Origin: Candidatus Tumulicola sp.
Lineage (GTDB): Bacteria; Vulcanimicrobiota; Vulcanimicrobiia; Eremiobacterales; Eremiobacteraceae
NCBI GenBank assembly: GCA_035601835.1
Contig: DATNNM010000016.1
Coordinates: forward strand, 62,001-126,000
Direction of reading: 5' to 3'
Length of the DNA: 64,000 nucleotides
Part shown: piece by piece, positions 33,429 through 42,003 of the stretch
How positions within the stretch are numbered: position 1 is the first letter of the stretch
Layout of the letters: each line of letters opens with the position of its first letter
The notes under the pieces: model-generated
Databases searched by the model: none
The model's input: the letters and a program-made list of their open reading frames with translations, nothing else
What the model was told of the DNA's origin: nothing
Program-made: the position numbers and the translations under genes

Positions 33429-34765
33429 GCGGGAACGCGCAGGCTCGTCAGCGCCTCCTCGAAGATGCGCAGCCCCGTGTTGACGTCTTCTTCGTCGATC
33501 AGGAGCGGCGGCGCGATGCGGATCGTGCTTTGCCCGCAGCCGAGCAGCAGCAGCCCGCGCTTGAACGCCGCTTCTTCGATTTGGGGAACGATGCCATGAT
33601 AGTGCTCTTTGGTCGTTCGATCGCGGACGAACTCGACGCCGATCATGAGTCCGGCGCCGCGCACGTCTCCGATGAATTCGTGCGCGGCCTGAAGCTTGCG
33701 CAGACCTGCGAGCAGCAAAGCGCCCATGCGCGATGCGTTCGCCATGAGGCCCTGCTCCACGAGGTCCAACGTGGCCAGCGCCGCGGCACAGGACACGGGG
33801 TTACCGCCGAACGTGCTGCCGTGGCTGCCGCGCTCCCAGGTCATCGCGGATTCCTTCGCGACGATCGCGCCGATCGGCATGCCCGAACCAAGCCCCTTGG
33901 CCGCCAAGATGACGTCGGGGACGACTTCGAACAGATCCGCAGCCCACATGGACCCGGTGCGTCCGACGCCCGACTGCACTTCGTCGAAGATCAGCAGCGC
34001 GCCGTGCTGGTCGCAGAAATTGCGCCAGTAGTGCAGAAAATCGCGCGGCGGCATGACGTAGCCGCCTTCGCCGAGGATCGGCTCGACGATGACCGCCGCG
34101 ACCTCGTCCGGCGCCAGCCGATGATGGAACAGACTATCGGCGAGGCGCGACCAACACTCGCACGCTTCATCGCACTGCGTCGTGGGGAGTCCGATCGAGC
34201 AGCGGTACGGATTCGCGTAGGGCAGATGGTACACGCCCGGCATGAACGGGCCGAAATGGTGCCGGTGCCTCAGCTTGCTCGCGTTCAGCGACAACGCGCC
34301 CATGGAGCGACCGTGAAACGCGCCTTCGAAGGCGATGACGTTGTAGCGACCGGTGCGCTGGCGCGCGAGCTTGATCGCGCCCTCGACCGCTTCCGTGCCG
34401 GAATTGGTCAAGAAGACGCGCTTTGGCTCTTTGCCGGGCGCGAGCGCGGCGAGGCGCTCGGCCAATTCGGTGTACTGCGGATAGTAAAAATCCGTCGCGC
34501 AGATGTGCATGAACTTGCGCGCGGTCTCTTCGATGGCGGCGACGACTTTGGGGTGTGCGTAGCCCGTCGCCGACACGGCGATGCCCGCCATGAAGTCGAG
34601 ATAGCGGTTGCCGTCGACGTCCTCGATCATCGCACCCGCGCCGCGCTCGATGGCGAGCGGATACTCCTTGATGAGCGACGTCGATGCGACGCGCGAATCG
34701 CGCGCGATGAGCGCCTTCGCCTTAGGCCCTGGCGGCGGCGTGACGATATGCGGATAATTCTTCAT
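33425..34765 (-). CDS. Class III aminotransferase (GABA/ornithine type)
   Basis: A 446-residue PLP enzyme. LTNSGTEAVEGAIKLAR binds the cofactor phosphate, FHGRSMGALSL is the substrate region, and LIFDEVQSGVGRTG leads to the PLP lysine in ILAAKGLGSGMPIGA, followed by HGSTFGGNPVSCAAALATL. This suits GABA transaminase or archaeal-type ornithine/acetylornithine aminotransferases. Its stop overlaps the gctA start by 4 nt, so an amino-group acceptor pathway is coupled to CoA activation. The 102-bp gap upstream holds the inverted repeat at 34809-34827. Confidence 0.87.
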   Translation of the reverse strand: MKNYPHIVTPPPGPKAKALIARDSRVASTSLIKEYPLAIERGAGAMIEDVDGNRYLDFMAGIAVSATGYAHPKVVAAIEETARKFMHICATDFYYPQYTELAERLAALAPGKEPKRVFLTNSGTEAVEGAIKLARQRTGRYNVIAFEGAFHGRSMGALSLNASKLRHRHHFGPFMPGVYHLPYANPYRCSIGLPTTQCDEACECWSRLADSLFHHRLAPDEVAAVIVEPILGEGGYVMPPRDFLHYWRNFCDQHGALLIFDEVQSGVGRTGSMWAADLFEVVPDVILAAKGLGSGMPIGAIVAKESAMTWERGSHGSTFGGNPVSCAAALATLDLVEQGLMANASRMGALLLAGLRKLQAAHEFIGDVRGAGLMIGVEFVRDRTTKEHYHGIVPQIEEAAFKRGLLLLGCGQSTIRIAPPLLIDEEDVNTGLRIFEEALTSLRVPA

Positions 34766-34808
34766 ATTAGAAAAGTTCCGGCCACGACCGGATTTCTCCT
34801 TAGGCCGG

Positions 34809-34827
34809 CTCCGAAAGACGTTCGGAG
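34809..34827. repeat. Inverted repeat upstream of the class III aminotransferase
   Basis: CTCCGAA-AGACG-TTCGGAG, a perfect 7-bp stem, followed by GCGCAAGCGTGCGC. It resembles the TCCGAGC hairpin family in part but lacks the TGTAG tail. It is probably a transcript-end or spacer hairpin after the P5C-type dehydrogenase (stop at 34868). Confidence 0.45.
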
Positions 34828-34867
34828 CGCAAGCGTGCGCCCACGCGTTTGCCTTATAAAAATGGGT

Positions 34868-36457
34868 TTAGAGCATTCTGGTGCGGGATTGCTCGCGCAT
34901 GAACTGGGCCACGTAGTACGGACCGCAACCGCCCTTGCCGGTGATGCCCGACCCCTTCCAACCGCAAAACGATTGCACGCCCGGCCACGCGCCGGTCGTG
35001 GCGCCGCTGCGCCGATTGACGTAGAGCACGCCCGCCTCCATGTCGTTGTAGAAGCGTTCGATCTCTTTCTCGTCGTTGGAGAACAGACCGCCGGTGAGAC
35101 CGAGGTGCGAGCGGTTGGCCTCGGCGAGCGCCGCGTCGAAGTCGGACACGATGCCGATCGAGAGAAACGGTAAGAAGAGCTCGCGCTGGAACAGCTCGTG
35201 CTCGAGCGGCAGCTTGGCGATCGTCGGCGCGACGTAGTTGCCTTTGTCGAGCGGCTGGCCGGTCAGCCGTTCGCCGCCCAGCAGCACCGAACCGTCGCGC
35301 TTGGCTTCCGCGGCGCTGGCGTCGTACTTCTTCGCCGCTTCTTCGCTGATGAGCGGGCCGAGATAGACGTCGCGTTTGGTGGGATCGCCTATCGCGATCG
35401 CCTTGCTCTTGGTCACGAGCAGTTCGAGGAACTTGTCGGCCACGCGTGCGTCGACGTACGCGCGCGAACATGCGCTGCACTTCTGGCCTTGCAAGCCGAA
35501 CGCCGAACGCATGATGCCGTCGGCCGCCATGTCGAGATCGGCGCTCGGCGTGACGATGGCGGCGTTCTTGCCGCCCAGCTCGCCGAGAATGGGTTTGGCG
35601 AAATCGCCGCCGGCGCCGACCTCGCGCAACATCTGCATGCCGACTTCGTGCGACCCGGTGAACGCGATGCCGTCGACGCCTGGGTGGCGCAGCAGCGGCT
35701 GTCCGACTTCCTCGCCGCCGCCGTAGACAAGATTGAAGGTGCCGGCCGGCACGCCCGAGGCGGCGTATATCTGTGCCAACTCCGTGCCGGTGAGGCTGGC
35801 CATCACCGAAGGCTTGAAGACGACGGCGTTGCCGGCCAGCATGGCTGCGCTCGACATGCCGGTGGAAAGCGCGAGCGGAAAATTGAACGGCGCGATCACC
35901 GCGAAGACGCCGTATGGGCGAAGCACGTCATGGGTCTGCTCGTTCGGCGCCAACTGGCCGAGCGGCCGGGAGAAACCGTCCGCCGCTTCGACCTGGTCGG
36001 CGTAGTAGTCGATGAGATCGGCGGACTCCTCAGCGTCGCCAAGCGATTCGAGCCGGTTCTTGCCCACCTCGATGCTCATGATCGCCGCCAGCTCGTAGCG
36101 ATGATGCCGGATATTCTCGGCAGCGCGGCGCATGATCACCACCCGCTCACGCCATGGCAGAGCGGCCCAGCTGTGCTGCGCGGCCTTCGCCGCGGCGACG
36201 GCTTCGTCGATCTGCGCCGGCGAGACGCTTTCGAACGTGCCGACCACAACCGAGCGATCGATCGGTGAGCGCCATTCAAAAACTCGGCCGGCCCCGCTCA
36301 CTTCCTTTCCGGCGATGACCGGATGGTGGCGCTTGCCCAGATAGCGGTCGCGCACTTTTGCAAGCGCAGCGTCGAACTCGGCGTGGACTTCGTCCATATT
36401 GGCGCCGATGGCGGAGTACGTGATCTTCGGCTGCTTAGCCGGCGTGCGTACGCTCAT
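34868..36457 (-). CDS. 1-pyrroline-5-carboxylate dehydrogenase-like aldehyde dehydrogenase
   Basis: A 529-residue ALDH starting at ATG 36457 (MSVRTPAKQPK), with GAGAGGA just upstream; the longer frame is not needed. GKNAAIV (Glu in LGELGGKNA) and QKCSACSRAYV hold the catalytic Glu and Cys. NVVFGGGEEVG-type motifs appear as LVYGGGEEVGQ, and N-terminal FEWRSPIDRS fits the RocA/PutA P5CDH group. It oxidises glutamate semialdehyde (from proline/arginine) to glutamate with NAD. Between two class III aminotransferases it fits ornithine/proline or GABA-like breakdown. The start overlaps the upstream aminotransferase stop by 23 nt. Confidence 0.88.
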   Translation of the reverse strand: MSVRTPAKQPKITYSAIGANMDEVHAEFDAALAKVRDRYLGKRHHPVIAGKEVSGAGRVFEWRSPIDRSVVVGTFESVSPAQIDEAVAAAKAAQHSWAALPWRERVVIMRRAAENIRHHRYELAAIMSIEVGKNRLESLGDAEESADLIDYYADQVEAADGFSRPLGQLAPNEQTHDVLRPYGVFAVIAPFNFPLALSTGMSSAAMLAGNAVVFKPSVMASLTGTELAQIYAASGVPAGTFNLVYGGGEEVGQPLLRHPGVDGIAFTGSHEVGMQMLREVGAGGDFAKPILGELGGKNAAIVTPSADLDMAADGIMRSAFGLQGQKCSACSRAYVDARVADKFLELLVTKSKAIAIGDPTKRDVYLGPLISEEAAKKYDASAAEAKRDGSVLLGGERLTGQPLDKGNYVAPTIAKLPLEHELFQRELFLPFLSIGIVSDFDAALAEANRSHLGLTGGLFSNDEKEIERFYNDMEAGVLYVNRRSGATTGAWPGVQSFCGWKGSGITGKGGCGPYYVAQFMREQSRTRML

Positions 36458-37829
36458 GGGTATCCTCTCTGGCATTGCGAGGCAGGGCGGCGACCGTCGC
36501 TTCGACGGCTGCGCCCAACAATCCGACCAACTCGCCTGTCTCTTCATTAGATATTGTCAGCGGCGGGGCGATGAGCACCAGGTCCCCGTTGACCCCGTCC
36601 GCGTGTCCGACGTTGGGCCACAGGACGAGCCCTTGCTCGCGCGCCGTCGCGACCAGCGTTTCCGCCAGTTTGGCTGAGCGTGGGAACGGCCGCTTGGTCT
36701 TCACATCCGCGACCAACTCGACCGCGGCTAGCATCCCGATGCCGCGGACGTCGCCGACGATACTGCTCGCCCCCGGGCCGGAAAGCCCGGAGCGGATCGC
36801 CTTCAGCAGAGCCAGCCCGGTGCTCGCCGCGCGCTCCACAAGCTGATGCTGCTCGATGTAACCCAGCACTGCGAGCGCAGCGGCTGCGGCCACCGGGTGG
36901 TGCGAGTACGTCTGCGCGTGCACGAGACCGCCGAATTTGCCGCGCTCGAGCGTTTGGACGATCGTACGCTTGGCGATCAGCGCGGAAAGCGGCGCGTAGC
37001 CGCCGTTGAGCCCCTTGCCCAACGTGATGATGTCGGGCGCTATCGGCTGCCCCATCCGGTCTTTGAAATGTTCGAGTGCGAAGAATTTTCCGGTACGCCC
37101 GGCGCCGGTCAGCACTTCGTCGGCGATGAAAAGCACGCCGTACCGATCGCAGATCTCGCGAATGCGGGCGTAGTGACCCGGCGGCGGCACCGAAGCTCCG
37201 GTAGACGAACCGCCGATCGGTTCGGCGATGAAGGCCGCCACGCGCTCCGCTCCGATGCGCTGGATCGCTTGCTCGAGCGCCTCGCCGGTCATGGCGGGCG
37301 CCGCCTCGCCTAGCGGACCCGCGCGATACGGATATGGTGCGTCGATCATCGCGACATCGAGCAGCCACGGAGCGTAAACCGCTTTGTAGTGCGGCCGCGC
37401 CGACGCGGAAAGGGCAAGCAAGGTGTTGCCGTGGTATCCGGGCGTGCGCGCGATGATATGCGTGCGAGCGCTGTCGCCGCGTTCGACGTGATATTGCCGC
37501 GCCAGCTTGAGCGAGGCTTCCACGGCCTCCGAGCCGCTGCACAGGAAGTAGGCGAGATCGACGCCGGGCGGCGCCTTGGCGGCAAGCGCGGCTGCGAGCG
37601 CTTCAACGGGTTCGTTGGTGAAGGCGGTGCCGTTGACGTAAGCGACCTTTTTCGCTTGGGTGGCCATCGCCTCGGCGATCTGTTCCACGCCGTGGCCGAT
37701 GCTCGTCACCATCGCGCCGCCGCATGCGTCGAGATAACGCTTGCCATGCTCGTCGTACAAATACACGCCTTTGGCGCGCACGATTTTCGGCAGCGCATGC
37801 CCGAGCTTGCGATAGAAGACGTTGCTCAT
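36435..37829 (-). CDS. Class III aminotransferase (omega-amino acid:pyruvate type)
   Basis: A 464-residue PLP enzyme from ATG 37829 (MSNVFYRKLG). LCSGSEAVEASLKLAR, TPGYHGNTLLALS and FIADEVLTGAGRTGKFFALEHF lead to the PLP lysine in IITLGKGLNGGYAPL, and HAQTYSHHPVAAAAALAVL follows. It is distinct from the 33425-34765 enzyme, with a shape close to beta-alanine/omega-amino acid transaminases. It lies 14 bp after the flippase gene on the same strand and overlaps the P5CDH start by 23 nt. Substrate is unassigned. Confidence 0.87.
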   Translation of the reverse strand: MSNVFYRKLGHALPKIVRAKGVYLYDEHGKRYLDACGGAMVTSIGHGVEQIAEAMATQAKKVAYVNGTAFTNEPVEALAAALAAKAPPGVDLAYFLCSGSEAVEASLKLARQYHVERGDSARTHIIARTPGYHGNTLLALSASARPHYKAVYAPWLLDVAMIDAPYPYRAGPLGEAAPAMTGEALEQAIQRIGAERVAAFIAEPIGGSSTGASVPPPGHYARIREICDRYGVLFIADEVLTGAGRTGKFFALEHFKDRMGQPIAPDIITLGKGLNGGYAPLSALIAKRTIVQTLERGKFGGLVHAQTYSHHPVAAAAALAVLGYIEQHQLVERAASTGLALLKAIRSGLSGPGASSIVGDVRGIGMLAAVELVADVKTKRPFPRSAKLAETLVATAREQGLVLWPNVGHADGVNGDLVLIAPPLTISNEETGELVGLLGAAVEATVAALPRNAREDTHERTHAG

Positions 37830-37843
37830 GGGGATGCTTAGAG

Positions 37844-39127
37844 TTACGCCTTGGCCGTCGCTTGCGCCTGCGGCGCGCCCGCCAGCGTCTTGGCCGTGTA
37901 CCACGCGATCGCGGGCAGCAGCGCTGCATTCACCGCAATGGCGATATAGAGCAAACGCGGTGCGGTGGTGCCGAAAAGCGCCATAGCGACCGCCTCGATG
38001 ATGCAGGCGACGAGCAGATACGGTGCGACGGAATAGTTGCCGACCGCCAGGAGGTAACCGGCGGCCAAACCGTCCAGCGCGAGCAACGCGCCGTCGATAC
38101 CGTAGAGCTGCAGCAGTGGAGCTGCGGCCAGGTATTGTTTGCCGAACGCGAGCCCTAGCAGGAAGCGCGGAAACAGAGCGGTGACCGCGACCGCGAGCAC
38201 CGCAAGCGCGACTCCGGCTCCGAACGCCACCGCCAACAGATGTTTCAGCGTGGCGCGACTGATGTGATAGGCAGCCGCGGCGCGCGGATTAGCGACGAGC
38301 GAGATGAGGCCGACGCCGAAGGGTATGGTACGCGCCATCGTTCCGGCGGCGCCGTACAGTCCGGCCTCGGTGCCGCTGAGGTAGTGCTTGGCGAAGAACA
38401 AATCAAGGAAGACGAGCGCGGTAAGCGCCGCCTGCACTGAGAACACCGCCGCGGCGCGGCCGCCGAGATGCAAGTGACCGTGATCGGGATGCGGGTCCCC
38501 GTCACCTCGCGAGAGCGGCACGGCGATGATTAGCATGCCGGCGAGCGCGCCCACCAGCACGCCGCCCATGGCGCCGACGACCTGCCATCCGATGGCTACC
38601 AGCGCCACGGCCACGGTCAGCTTCACCACCGTCTCGGCCACGAACGACGCCCCGAAAAGCCCAAAGCGACGGGCGCCTTGCGAGGCGCCGCGCAGGAACG
38701 CGACGTACACGCCGATCGCCACCGATGCGGCGAACACGCCCCAGACGAGCCACGACACGATGTGAAGGTAGCGCCCGAACAGGAAACTGCCGGCGAACAG
38801 CACGGCGCCCATCGCTGCGCCGACGCCCAGCGCCGCCAAGCCGGTGTGTCTCACGAAAGCACCCACGCGCCGTTCGACGCCGACCGCCCACAGCTTCGCG
38901 GACTCTTGCATCGCGACCATCGAGACAGAGTTGCCGATGACGCCGACCATCGAGATCGCGGCCAGCAGCGTGGCGAGCGTGCCGTAGTCGTCTGGCCCGA
39001 GCCGGCGCGACAGCACGAAATGGTAGACGTAGTTGAACACGTTCGCGACGAGGGCGCCGCCGATCGCCAGGCCCGCGTCGCTTGCAAGCGAGCGCAGCGT
39101 GAACGCACCGCGTCCGACCTGGGGCAC
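37844..39127 (-). CDS. Polysaccharide flippase (Wzx/MATE-like)
   Basis: About 427 residues from GTG at 39127, 9 bp after the larE stop; the upstream open frame is a shadow of larE. Twelve or more hydrophobic helices in two bundles match oligosaccharide flippases; SRRLGPDDYGTLATLLA is the N-terminal signature of this superfamily. A cytosolic His-rich loop (DPHPDHGHLHLGG, about residue 228) is unusual. It would flip a lipid-linked glycan. Location among larE and aminotransferase genes is odd, since no glycosyltransferase is adjacent. It is expressed with larBCE by position. Confidence 0.8.
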   Translation of the reverse strand: MPQVGRGAFTLRSLASDAGLAIGGALVANVFNYVYHFVLSRRLGPDDYGTLATLLAAISMVGVIGNSVSMVAMQESAKLWAVGVERRVGAFVRHTGLAALGVGAAMGAVLFAGSFLFGRYLHIVSWLVWGVFAASVAIGVYVAFLRGASQGARRFGLFGASFVAETVVKLTVAVALVAIGWQVVGAMGGVLVGALAGMLIIAVPLSRGDGDPHPDHGHLHLGGRAAAVFSVQAALTALVFLDLFFAKHYLSGTEAGLYGAAGTMARTIPFGVGLISLVANPRAAAAYHISRATLKHLLAVAFGAGVALAVLAVAVTALFPRFLLGLAFGKQYLAAAPLLQLYGIDGALLALDGLAAGYLLAVGNYSVAPYLLVACIIEAVAMALFGTTAPRLLYIAIAVNAALLPAIAWYTAKTLAGAPQAQATAKA

Positions 39128-39135
39128 ATCGAAGC

Positions 39136-39948
39136 TCAGCGGTTGTGACCCTCGTTCAGGCTCCCCGTGCGATAGCCGCGATCGTCGATCTCGATGTTCC
39201 GGTAGCCCACTTCGGCAAGCACGCCGGCGACGCGCGTCTCTTCTCGGCGCAGCCGCTCGAGTTGTTCTTTGGCCACCTCGATGCGCGCGGTCGCGCCGTG
39301 ATGACGGACGCGCACGACATCGTAGCCGCGCGCGCGCAGGTAACGTTCGGCCAGGTCGATACGGCGCAGGTCGTCCAACTCGATGCGCGTGCCATACGGC
39401 ACGCGCGAGGACAAGCATGGAGTTGCGGGCTTATCCCATACCGGCAGATCCAAGCGGCGTGCAAGCGCGCGGACGTCGGCTTTGACCATGCCGGCTTCCG
39501 CCAACGGGCTGCGCACTCCGAGAGCGAGCGCGGCGCGCCGGCCCGGTCGCACATCAAGGGGCGCCTTTCCGTCGTCCGCGTTGAATCCGTCGGCGACGTG
39601 CGCGAAGCCGCGATCGCGCGCCAGAGCGCAAAGGCGCGCGAACAGCTCGTCCTTGCAATAGAAGCAGCGATCGTTCGGATTGGCGCGATAGGCCGGGTTG
39701 TCGAACTCGCGCGTGTCGACGATCTCGTGGGCGACGCCGATGCGCTGCGCCAGGCCGATCGCGGCCTCGAGCTCGCCTTCGGCGACCGACGGCGAGCGGC
39801 CGGTCACTGCCAGCGCGCGATGCCTGAGTTCTTGACGCGCGACGGCCGCGAGCACCGCGCTATCCACGCCGCCGGAATAGGCGATCACGACGCTGCTCAA
39901 CGCGCGGACGATGCGGCGCAATTCATCGACCGGGGCTAAAAGGGTCAT
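39136..39948 (-). CDS. larE: LarE: sacrificial sulfur transferase for the nickel-pincer cofactor
   Basis: A 270-residue PP-loop enzyme: VVIAYSGGVDSAVLAAVA is the ATP pyrophosphatase loop, and ATPCLSSRVPYG contains the cysteine whose sulfur is donated (single-Cys type). It thiolates the pyridinium biscarboxylate made by LarB, giving the pincer scaffold into which LarC puts nickel. Start at ATG 39948 overlaps the larC stop by 4 nt. The N-terminal MTLLAPVDE is partly encoded by half a REP (39930-39940). Confidence 0.92.
   Translation of the reverse strand: MTLLAPVDELRRIVRALSSVVIAYSGGVDSAVLAAVARQELRHRALAVTGRSPSVAEGELEAAIGLAQRIGVAHEIVDTREFDNPAYRANPNDRCFYCKDELFARLCALARDRGFAHVADGFNADDGKAPLDVRPGRRAALALGVRSPLAEAGMVKADVRALARRLDLPVWDKPATPCLSSRVPYGTRIELDDLRRIDLAERYLRARGYDVVRVRHHGATARIEVAKEQLERLRREETRVAGVLAEVGYRNIEIDDRGYRTGSLNEGHNR
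39930..39940 (-). repeat. Degenerate half REP in the 5' codons of larE
   Basis: CCGGGGCTAAA (39930-39940) matches the left arm and centre of the common REP; the right arm is replaced by AGGGTC. It encodes LLAPV near the LarE start, the same LAPV reading as in the pyrimidine phosphorylase copy. Confidence 0.5.
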
Positions 39949-41168
39949 CGGGTCTTCAGCCACACACTCACCTCGGCGTCCACCTGCCGCATGACTTCGG
40001 CCAAGGGTCGCCCGGTGCGCTGCGAAATCGCCTTGCAGTCCTCGTATTCGGCGCGCGCGCGGACGCCCGAGGGTGACTCCACGACTTTGACATGCACGCT
40101 CCCCAGCGACGTCTCGACCGGATGCGTCTGCCGCGGCAGCGTCACGCGCTGCGCGGGCCAGCGGCGCACGCCGAGCGTGGTCGTCTCCGCCAGCAGCACC
40201 GCGGCGACCGCGTCGGCACGTTCGCTCTCCGAAAGCGTCGAGAGGACCACGCCCGGGCGGCCCTTCTTCATCTGGACGCTCTGCGTCCACACGTCGAGCG
40301 CGCCCGCGGCGAACAGCCGCTCCATCACATGCTCGTAGAGTTGCGGGTTCATGTCGTCGATGTTCGTCTCCATCTGCACGACGCCGTTCGGACCGCTGGC
40401 GTCGCGCGCAGGTTCGGCCGACTGCGGCCCGATCAAGACGCGTAGGACGTTGGGGAAGGGAAACTCCGAGCGCCCGCTGCCGTACCCGATGCGTTCGATC
40501 GTCATCGGCGGACGCAGTGAGAAATCCGCGACGCTCGTCAGAATCGCTGCGCCGGTCGGCGTCACCAATTCGGCTTCGATATCGAGCGCGTACGTCGGCA
40601 CGCCGCGAAGGAGTTCCAACGTGGCCGGCGCGGGTGAGGGCATGTCGCCGTGCGCGCAATGAACGGTGCCCCGCCCGCACGGCAACGGCGAGCAATACGC
40701 GCGCTCGATGCCCAACATGTGCAGGCCGAGCGCGGCGCCGGCGACGTCGAGGATTGCGTCGATCTGGCCGACTTCGTGGAACAATACTTCTTCCGTCGTC
40801 GTGCGGTGCATTCGCGCCTCGGCTTCGGCGAGGCGCGCAAACGCGGAGGCCGCGGTGCGCTCGACTGCTTCCGGATAGTGCGCCGCGTGCAGGACCTCGA
40901 GCACGTCGCGAAGCCGGCGGTGCGCTGTGCCCTCATGCCGGTGCTCCCCGGGCTCGTGCGCGTGATGATCTTCGCCCGGCACTTCGAAGTCGAGATACAG
41001 CGCGGCAAGTCCATGCTGGTGCACCGGCTGCGCGCGCAACGTCCACCCGTGCACCGGCAACTTGCGCAGCTCGCGCTCGAGCGCGTCGAGGCTCAAGCCC
41101 GCATCCACCAGCGCGCCGAGGATCATGTTGCCGCTCGCGCCGGCAAAGCAATCGAAATAGGCGATCAT
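39945..41168 (-). CDS. larC: LarC: nickel-inserting cyclometallase (single-frame)
   Basis: A 407-residue protein from ATG 41168 (MIAYFDCFAGASGNMILGALVDAG), the typical LarC N-terminus. It has a His-rich stretch at about residues 70-85 (PGEDHHAHEPGEHRH), plausible metal binding, then LFHEVGQIDAILDVAGAALGL and QMETNIDDMNPQLYEHVMERLF. The L. plantarum gene requires a frameshift to make full-length LarC; here it is one continuous frame. The start overlaps the larB stop as ATGA. It inserts Ni into the pincer cofactor in a CTP-dependent way in known homologues. Confidence 0.94.
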   Translation of the reverse strand: MIAYFDCFAGASGNMILGALVDAGLSLDALERELRKLPVHGWTLRAQPVHQHGLAALYLDFEVPGEDHHAHEPGEHRHEGTAHRRLRDVLEVLHAAHYPEAVERTAASAFARLAEAEARMHRTTTEEVLFHEVGQIDAILDVAGAALGLHMLGIERAYCSPLPCGRGTVHCAHGDMPSPAPATLELLRGVPTYALDIEAELVTPTGAAILTSVADFSLRPPMTIERIGYGSGRSEFPFPNVLRVLIGPQSAEPARDASGPNGVVQMETNIDDMNPQLYEHVMERLFAAGALDVWTQSVQMKKGRPGVVLSTLSESERADAVAAVLLAETTTLGVRRWPAQRVTLPRQTHPVETSLGSVHVKVVESPSGVRARAEYEDCKAISQRTGRPLAEVMRQVDAEVSVWLKTR

Positions 41169-41923
41169 CGGAGCGTGAGGTGGTTGATGCGCGAGGCCAC
41201 GCACGCCGCGCCAAAACCGTTGTCGATGTTGACGACCGCCACGCCGCCGGCGCACGCGTTGAGCATGGTGAGCAGCGCCGCAAGGCCGCCGAAGGAAGCG
41301 CCGTAGCCGACGCTTGTCGGAACCGCGACCACGGGGCGATCGGTGAGTCCGGCGATGACGCCTGGTAGCGCGCCGTCCATGCCGGCGATCGCGACGATCG
41401 CGTTCGCCGTGCGCAGCGCGCCGACGTGCCCGAGCACCCGATGCAGTCCGGCCACGCCGACGTCCTCGATCCGCGCGACCGCATTCCCCATGACCTCAAG
41501 TGAAAGCGAGGCCTCGGCGGCTATCGGGCGGTCGGCGGTGCCGGCCGATACCACGCACACCAAACCGACGCGCGGAAGCGGCTCGCGCTCGTACACGATG
41601 GCTCTGGCGTCTTCGTCGTAACGCGCGTCGGGCAGCAGCTCTTGTAATGCGTGGTATGCGGAAACGGGCGCGCGCGTGGCCAGCAGCCGGCCGCTGCGCT
41701 GCGCGAGCGCGACGCCGATCGACGCGATCTGCTGGTCCGTTTTCCCCGGGCAGTACACCACTTCTGGAAACCCGGTGCGCTCCGCGCGCAAATGATCGAG
41801 CGTCGCGCCTTCCACGGCCGTCGCCTCGCTATCGCGGATATAGGAAAGCGCTTCATCCACCGAGACGCTCCCGGCAGCGATGGCGTCAATAAGGCCTCTC
41901 AAGGGGTCGCTCATGTTTCTCAT
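41165..41923 (-). CDS. larB: LarB: NaAD carboxylase/hydrolase for the nickel-pincer cofactor
   Basis: About 252 residues; start at ATG 41923 (MRNMSDPLR) or 41914, neither with a strong ribosome site. The C-terminal two-thirds match AIR-carboxylase-like LarB: VVYCPGKTDQQIASIG, VVSAGTADRPIAAEA, GMDGALPGVIAGLTDRPVVAVPTSVGYG. It carboxylates nicotinic acid adenine dinucleotide at C5 and hydrolyses it, making the first precursor. It is the first gene of larBCE and lies divergent to the aminotransferase at 42004. No larA-type apo-racemase is in the window. Confidence 0.94.
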   Translation of the reverse strand: MRNMSDPLRGLIDAIAAGSVSVDEALSYIRDSEATAVEGATLDHLRAERTGFPEVVYCPGKTDQQIASIGVALAQRSGRLLATRAPVSAYHALQELLPDARYDEDARAIVYEREPLPRVGLVCVVSAGTADRPIAAEASLSLEVMGNAVARIEDVGVAGLHRVLGHVGALRTANAIVAIAGMDGALPGVIAGLTDRPVVAVPTSVGYGASFGGLAALLTMLNACAGGVAVVNIDNGFGAACVASRINHLTLR

Positions 41924-42003
41924 GCTATTCTGTGGCGTTTCGCAGGCGCCCCGCCGAGGGGAGAAAGGTGGTAGCCGCGCAGAAACCCCGTGGGGAGGTG
42001 CGA

